Assembly: GCA_946482345.1 (NCBI GenBank)
Contig: CAMLRJ010000084.1
Span: forward strand, 1-9,913
Source: an uncultured Cellvibrio sp.
GTDB taxonomy: Bacteria; Pseudomonadota; Gammaproteobacteria; Pseudomonadales; Cellvibrionaceae
Direction: 5' to 3'
Length of the DNA: 9,913 bases
A program made the position numbers and the translations under genes. Each line of letters opens with the position of its first letter. Position 1 is the stretch's first letter. A model generated the notes under the pieces. It worked only from the letters and a program-made list of their open reading frames with translations. It searched no databases and was not told where the DNA came from. Below, piece after piece: positions 5,856 to 9,913 of this stretch.

Positions 5856-8126
5856 CAGATAACGTTTTGTATTCAATATACCGCCGGAAGCATTAACATC
5901 AGCGCCATTGGCATCCAGTACTTTTATTTTCCAGGTACCTTTTGCTTTTTCGCCATAAAATACCTGCGTCAACATGACTGAATCGCCAAGGATATAGCCT
6001 TGATATATATCCTCTTCTGGAGACATTGCTGGCATCAAGAGAGCCTGTTTAGAGCTTAACAGGACACTGCGGGTGCCTTGTGGCGATGTCACTTCGATGG
6101 CGAGGTCAGTACCTGCAGTGGTTTGGAACTCTTTATACAACTTACCGTTGGCATCGAAGCCGATGGTCATTTCACTGTTGGCGACGGTAAAGCGGAACTG
6201 CGCCCCTTCCAGTACGATGTCATCTAGCACTTCAATGCTGAATTCAGCACCTTTGGCAGAATTGTCCGGTACTGTTGTGCTCAATTTTTCTTCTTTAGTT
6301 CCATAGAGTCCTAAACCAGTCCATTCTGCAAGTTTTAGATCGCCCAGATTGGATTTGTAGTTTTTGGCCATTTCGACCGCTTTACCCGCATTGACCCGAC
6401 CAAAACCATACAAATTATTGTGCTCAAACCCAGCTTTGTTTTTCACCCAGCCGCTATGAGCGATAAATTCACCATCAGGAAGTTTCAACTTCACTGGCGC
6501 ATTTTCCACATCTACTTTGGTGGATGTACTCACCAAGATGTGACGTACGTCACGATAGGTCAGTGTTGGATTGGCAGAGAGGATTAAACTGACCACACCG
6601 GAGGTATTGGGTGCTGCCGAGCTGGTGCCGTTAAATGTACTTGTATAGTTACAGCTGCTGTTCGCTTCATGCCCCGGATTGTTAAACGGAAATACAGCTT
6701 CGTAATAACCGGGCCCATAATAGTTATTATATAAATCGGCTGTGGCAAAGCTGGAATACCCACGCAAGCAGGTCATTTGGTCAGTGGTGACCATCGCGGG
6801 TGATTTGTCACCAAACTCACCTGCGGGTGCCACCACCAGCAAGTTAGCACCAGCTGTTGAATAGCTGGTATGTTTGCCGTCAGAGTTCACAGCACCAACG
6901 CTGAAGTAATAGGGTGACGATTGCGAATTTTCCATGTTGGCGTTATAGCACGCAAGACCTAGGGCATTAGCACCGTTTAAGCTACAGAAATTGTTTTCGT
7001 GGTTTGGACGCCCTATCCGGAAAGAATTACCACTCGATTTAATGTTCACTGCCCCATGACCGTTACGTAGCTCGGTTGCAGTAAATTCATGTAACATTTC
7101 AACTGCCTCGTCATAGCCAAATAATGTAGGCAAGGTCATGCCATAACTGCGGTTAAAAACAGCGACAGGTTCAGTCGGTGTGATCCCACTGCCGGGTATA
7201 CCGTGTGATAGGAGTTTCCCGAGTTGACTCTGCGCTCCCAAAAAGTTCATCCCAATCAGTTTTGTTTCTGGTGCAACACCACGTCCGCCTTTACCGTTCC
7301 AGCCAACTGCGGCAATCAAACCTGCCACGCTGGTACCATGGTCACCATCAATACCGGTATAGGTTGGGTCGGTCGGGTTTAACGCTCCCTCTTTAAAATT
7401 CAGTGAACGATTCGGTAAAACGTTGGCTTCTAAGTCTTCATGCGCTATTTCAAGACCTTGATCGACGACCACAGCAATAGTGTTTTGACCTGTAACACCT
7501 TGGCTATATGCTCCAGCGACATTCATATCCTCGCCTGGAACCAGCGCTTTTTCCCAAACTGTAAATTGAGCTTGAATAAGCTTTGTCGCCTCTGCTTCAG
7601 ATATCCCCTTCGCAACGAGTTGCTGGACCTGGTACTTAAATAGACCAGCCCCCAAAGCGTAGGCTTTTTGACCAGTGTTCCGCAGGTTCCATTGCTGTTC
7701 TGCAAGCGGATCGGTGAGGGCTGCTGAGATGTCCAGATTGGCACGGCTAGTTAAGGTGCCGTCACTAACCATAAATTCTATTTTGTTCGCTTGGCCTGAA
7801 ATTGGCGTGTAGATATAGTCCAGACCTTTTACAAATAATGTCCCGTTTTTTAGGGTGTATATACCATTGTTCGAAGGGACAGATTTAGCATCTTCAATGA
7901 TCTCAATAATTGTCAGACTATCACCGTCAACATCTTTAGCTTTAAAAGAGCCGTGCTGAGGTAACCAGCTCCTACCAGCTGATATATTGCCACTAATAGC
8001 CGTAGGCGCGTTGTTATTATTAACTATCCGCGAGCTATTGTTGTTACTTCCACCGCCCCCATCACCACATGCTGTTAAAGCGATGAGCACTATTATCGCA
8101 ATTGTCGACTTTCGGAATTTATTCAT
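5799..8126 (-). CDS. Subtilase (S8, kexin/ASP-like) lipoprotein with P domain (right copy)
   Basis: This 775-residue paralogue of the protease at 2560-4884 has the same architecture. The lipobox LTAC with Cys20 is followed by Gly at +2, a Gly/Asn-rich linker, a cadherin/Ig-like domain (about 38-136, KDVDGD at 64-69), the subtilase domain and a C-terminal P domain. Its triad is D222, H263 and S502, with oxyanion Asn367 (SSGNS). It differs from the left copy by one inserted residue near 320 and by strong divergence in three catalytic-domain segments (about 297-357, 369-410 and 460-490). The segments holding the triad are nearly unchanged. The N-terminal domain is moderately diverged. All catalytic residues are present, so it should be active. 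ATG 8126 was chosen over an in-frame TTG at 8138; the leader before it has no clear Shine-Dalgarno, as in the left copy. It heads a two-gene operon with the chaperone at 5221-5784. Confidence 0.92.
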   Translation of the reverse strand: MNKFRKSTIAIIVLIALTACGDGGGGSNNNSSRIVNNNNAPTAISGNISAGRSWLPQHGSFKAKDVDGDSLTIIEIIEDAKSVPSNNGIYTLKNGTLFVKGLDYIYTPISGQANKIEFMVSDGTLTSRANLDISAALTDPLAEQQWNLRNTGQKAYALGAGLFKYQVQQLVAKGISEAEATKLIQAQFTVWEKALVPGEDMNVAGAYSQGVTGQNTIAVVVDQGLEIAHEDLEANVLPNRSLNFKEGALNPTDPTYTGIDGDHGTSVAGLIAAVGWNGKGGRGVAPETKLIGMNFLGAQSQLGKLLSHGIPGSGITPTEPVAVFNRSYGMTLPTLFGYDEAVEMLHEFTATELRNGHGAVNIKSSGNSFRIGRPNHENNFCSLNGANALGLACYNANMENSQSSPYYFSVGAVNSDGKHTSYSTAGANLLVVAPAGEFGDKSPAMVTTDQMTCLRGYSSFATADLYNNYYGPGYYEAVFPFNNPGHEANSSCNYTSTFNGTSSAAPNTSGVVSLILSANPTLTYRDVRHILVSTSTKVDVENAPVKLKLPDGEFIAHSGWVKNKAGFEHNNLYGFGRVNAGKAVEMAKNYKSNLGDLKLAEWTGLGLYGTKEEKLSTTVPDNSAKGAEFSIEVLDDIVLEGAQFRFTVANSEMTIGFDANGKLYKEFQTTAGTDLAIEVTSPQGTRSVLLSSKQALLMPAMSPEEDIYQGYILGDSVMLTQVFYGEKAKGTWKIKVLDANGADVNASGGILNTKRYLNNTALSIVEGVAIRVYGH

Positions 8127-8151
8127 ATTTGATACCAAAAAGTTAATTTTA

Positions 8152-8197
8152 TGAATTGCCAGCTAAGTAGCTATGACTTTGTAACGGTATCAATGAG
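8152..8197 (-). promoter_or_regulatory. Conserved 5' leader element of right operon
   Basis: TGAATTGCCAG (8152-8162) and ACGGTATCA (8184-8192, plus-strand reading) match the islands before the left protease with unchanged spacing to each other and to the ATG. The intervening bases have drifted. Retention with fixed spacing suggests a function, which is not identified. Confidence 0.35.
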
Positions 8198-8230
8198 TAA
8201 GAAAAAAATATGCATGTAAAAATTACAATA

Positions 8231-8260
8231 ATTATAAGTAAAAGTAAGAATGTATAACAA
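8231..8260 (-). promoter_or_regulatory. Predicted sigma70 promoter of right protease/chaperone operon
   Basis: On the minus strand TTGTTA (8260-8255) and a consensus TATAAT (8236-8231) are separated by 18 bases. The -35 box is identical to, and at the same distance from the ATG as, the one before the left copy. The predicted start of transcription leaves a leader of about 100 bases. Confidence 0.6.
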
Positions 8261-8290
8261 GACTGAAACACATTAAACCCATATGGAAAT

Positions 8291-8318
8291 TAAAAATCAA
8301 TTACACAGTGTGTGAATT
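8291..8318 (-). terminator. Weak terminator after the small Phe-rich gene
   Basis: On the minus strand AATT-C-ACAC-ACT-GTGT-AATT forms an eight-pair hairpin with one bulged base (8299-8318). It is followed by GATTTTTA (8298-8291). It overlaps the TAA stop at 8301-8303. The stem is AT-rich, so termination may be partial, but the place and U-tract are right for ending the chemoreceptor/small-gene transcript before the protease promoter. Confidence 0.45.
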
Positions 8319-8681
8319 AGTAGCAACTCCTTCAACTATCTGCTTCCTGAAAATAATTATCTCGTCGATATAGCTGAGCCTACCCGAAATACACAGCTGC
8401 ATTAGTCTTTGACAATGTAGAGAGCAGAATTCCTCTAGCTTTTCATTTTCTTCAAGCACATTATAAAAAATTTTATTTAACTGAACAAACTCAAACATCA
8501 ACACCAAGAAGTCATCAAAACAATACCTAACACCAGAAAAAAATACAAAATCCTCATTTTCAAAAACGAAAGATTCATACACATGCACAAGAATCAAAGA
8601 AACCTCTCTCCACCTAAAAATAAATCTAGTGGTATCACTCGAAGCATCATTAATAACTTCATTAACAATAAAATTCAACAT
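8301..8681 (-). CDS. Hypothetical small protein, Phe-rich, downstream of chemoreceptor
   Basis: I do not recognise this 126-residue protein. It has no signal peptide and no convincing membrane segment, though it is strikingly rich in phenylalanine (15 of 126). It has four cysteines (54, 86, 90, 97), including a C-x3-C at 86-90, and acidic stretches such as EENEKLEEF (77-85). Much of it reads as amphipathic helix. The ATG at 8681 is preceded by AGAGG, ten bases upstream, a slightly long but usable spacing. It starts 45 bp after the chemoreceptor stop with no evident promoter between, so it is probably cotranscribed and may work with the receptor; that is inference from position only. The codon use is AT-rich like the chemoreceptor and unlike the proteases. 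Confidence 0.65.
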   Translation of the reverse strand: MLNFIVNEVINDASSDTTRFIFRWREVSLILVHVYESFVFENEDFVFFSGVRYCFDDFLVLMFEFVQLNKIFYNVLEENEKLEEFCSLHCQRLMQLCISGRLSYIDEIIIFRKQIVEGVATNSHTV

Positions 8682-8726
8682 GTCATCTGAACCTCTTTAA
8701 AATAAAAACAGCAATATAAAAATATT

Positions 8727-9913
8727 TTAATTAGATGATTTACCGACTAGATCACCAACAACCTTCGCTACATGAGCAGCACCTTGAAGTATTTCATCGA
8801 TAATTGCCGCAGCTTCAGATATGATTTCAACATTTATGTCCGCTTGCTCAGTAACCGCGACCATGCTGTCTCTCGCAAATTTTACTAGTTCACTGTTTTT
8901 TTTAACCATGTTATTAATATCTTCGGTCGATCTCGAAGTACTACGAGCAAGAGTCCGCACTTCATCTGCAACAACAGCAAACCCACGCCCCTGCTCGCCG
9001 GCCCGGGCCGCTTCTATTGCTGCATTTAAAGCTAGAAGGTTTGTTTGATCTGCAATTGATTTTATAGTGGTTATTATTTTGGAAATATCGATGGACTGCG
9101 AGTTTAGTTGCTCTACCAGTTCTGATGCCTGGTTGATGTATTTTGAAATTTTGTCTGAGTTTTCTATGTTTCTTTTTAAAATTACCGATCCATGTTCTGA
9201 CACTTGAGCAGTTTCAACAGAAGTGCTGTGCGCGACTTCCGCAGCCTTCTGAATTGCTAATTGCCTTTCGATTCTTTCTGTTACATCTGAAGCTATCTTA
9301 ACGACTTTTATTATTGATCCATCAACACTAAAAACTGGATTGTACGTTGCTTCTATCCACACAGTATTGCCCGATTTACCAACTCGTTGAAACAAGCCGT
9401 CTTTGACATAGCCACTAGCAAGTTCCTGCCAAAAATTTGGATTTTCCAAGTAAAAAAAATCAGTACAGAATATTTTGTGATGCCTCCCAACCAGATCACC
9501 AACCGACGCATAACCCATTGAATTTAAGAATTTTTTATTAGCTGAAATTACTATTCCATCAATAGTGAATTCAATTATCGCGTTGGAACGTTCAATTGCA
9601 GCCAACAACGATTTATTCATAAGTGCTGAATAATATTGCTCAGTGACATCTTTCGCAATTTCAACAATTTTTACAACTTTTCCATTTACGATGACCGGAA
9701 TGTAGGTCGCATCTATCCAGATATCTTTGCCGTCCTTTCTGATACGACGAAATACCCCAGACTTAGGAGAGCCAGTATTCAATTCCAGCCAGAACCTAGA
9801 ATAATCATCTAATCCGAAAAATGAACTGATACAGAGAGATTGGTAATTCTTACCATTGAGTTCACCATCTTCATAACCGGTTATTTCAAGGAACTTTCTG
9901 TTAACTTCCAAGA
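8727..9913 (-). CDS. PAS-PAS methyl-accepting chemotaxis protein, BdlA-like, N-terminus cut
   Basis: The frame is open to the window edge, with 394 residues visible from codon 9911-9909. The first residues ([12 protein letters not shown]) lie inside a PAS domain, so the true start is outside, probably a few tens of residues away. Two PAS domains follow each other (to about 90, and about 100-212). Their ends are near repeats of one another: [17 protein letters not shown] / [17 protein letters not shown], and IWIDATY / [10 protein letters not shown]. The MCP signalling region (about 225-394) has the conserved hairpin tip [20 protein letters not shown] (285-304) that contacts CheA/CheW. There is no membrane segment in the visible part and no C-terminal CheR-binding pentapeptide (it ends VGKSSN). 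Layout and length resemble Pseudomonas BdlA, which links redox or nutrient cues to biofilm dispersal, but the role here is not shown. Bound cofactor is unknown. Confidence 0.9.
   Translation of the reverse strand, partial: LEVNRKFLEITGYEDGELNGKNYQSLCISSFFGLDDYSRFWLELNTGSPKSGVFRRIRKDGKDIWIDATYIPVIVNGKVVKIVEIAKDVTEQYYSALMNKSLLAAIERSNAIIEFTIDGIVISANKKFLNSMGYASVGDLVGRHHKIFCTDFFYLENPNFWQELASGYVKDGLFQRVGKSGNTVWIEATYNPVFSVDGSIIKVVKIASDVTERIERQLAIQKAAEVAHSTSVETAQVSEHGSVILKRNIENSDKISKYINQASELVEQLNSQSIDISKIITTIKSIADQTNLLALNAAIEAARAGEQGRGFAVVADEVRTLARSTSRSTEDINNMVKKNSELVKFARDSMVAVTEQADINVEIISEAAAIIDEILQGAAHVAKVVGDLVGKSSN

Larger units (their letters stand above)
5221..8260 (-). repeat. Tandem cassette, right copy (promoter-protease-chaperone)
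   Basis: This is the second direct copy of the protease/chaperone cassette. It has a better -10 box (TATAAT) and a terminator with a U-tract, so it looks at least as well expressed as the left copy. Most of the unit is clearly diverged from the left copy, so the duplication is not new. Confidence 0.9.

Noticed and set aside
8682..8726. AATAT-TTTT-ATATT repeat between the chemoreceptor and the small gene
   Set aside because: It is a five-pair all-AT stem in a very AT-rich spacer, expected by chance and too weak for a terminator.
1..9913. CRISPR arrays, tRNA or rRNA genes
   Set aside because: No short regularly spaced direct repeats and no tRNA- or rRNA-like sequence were seen; the only repeats are the long tandem cassettes.

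Overview
The window looks like chromosomal DNA of a marine or aquatic gammaproteobacterium (Shewanella/Aeromonas/Alteromonas-like). This is inferred from the gene types: an IS3-family element, a lone amino-acid-type periplasmic binding protein, outer-membrane lipoprotein proteases of the Aeromonas sobria serine protease (ASP) type, and a soluble PAS-PAS chemoreceptor. Species cannot be assigned from the sequence alone. Apart from the IS at the left edge, every gene lies on the minus strand, so transcription runs from right to left.

Layout from left to right. 1-1074: right part of an IS3-family (IS407-like) insertion sequence with the end of orfA, a complete orfB overlapping it in the -1 frame, and a likely right end near 1074. 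1122-1910 (-): periplasmic solute-binding protein, family 3. 1982-4884 (-) and 5221-8126 (-): two tandem copies of a two-gene cassette, each a large subtilase lipoprotein followed 14 bp later by a small exported protein resembling ORF2, the external chaperone of ASP. Each cassette has its own promoter and leader, and a hairpin follows each chaperone. 8301-8681 (-): a phenylalanine-rich small protein of unknown function. 8727-9913 (-): a PAS-PAS-MCP chemoreceptor resembling BdlA, cut by the window edge.

The main feature is the duplicated protease/chaperone cassette. In ASP the chaperone takes the place of the missing propeptide, and the same arrangement is inferred here. The proteases also carry an N-terminal cadherin/Ig-like domain behind a lipobox, so they are predicted to sit on the outer membrane. 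The two copies are diverged overall. However, 473 bp covering the protease 3' end and most of the chaperone gene are identical, which points to recent gene conversion. The chaperones are identical over residues 1-147 and differ only in the last 40 residues, the part expected to enter the protease active site. The proteases differ mainly in three catalytic-domain segments. This pattern suggests two chaperone-enzyme pairs that share a common chaperone body but have separately specialised ends.
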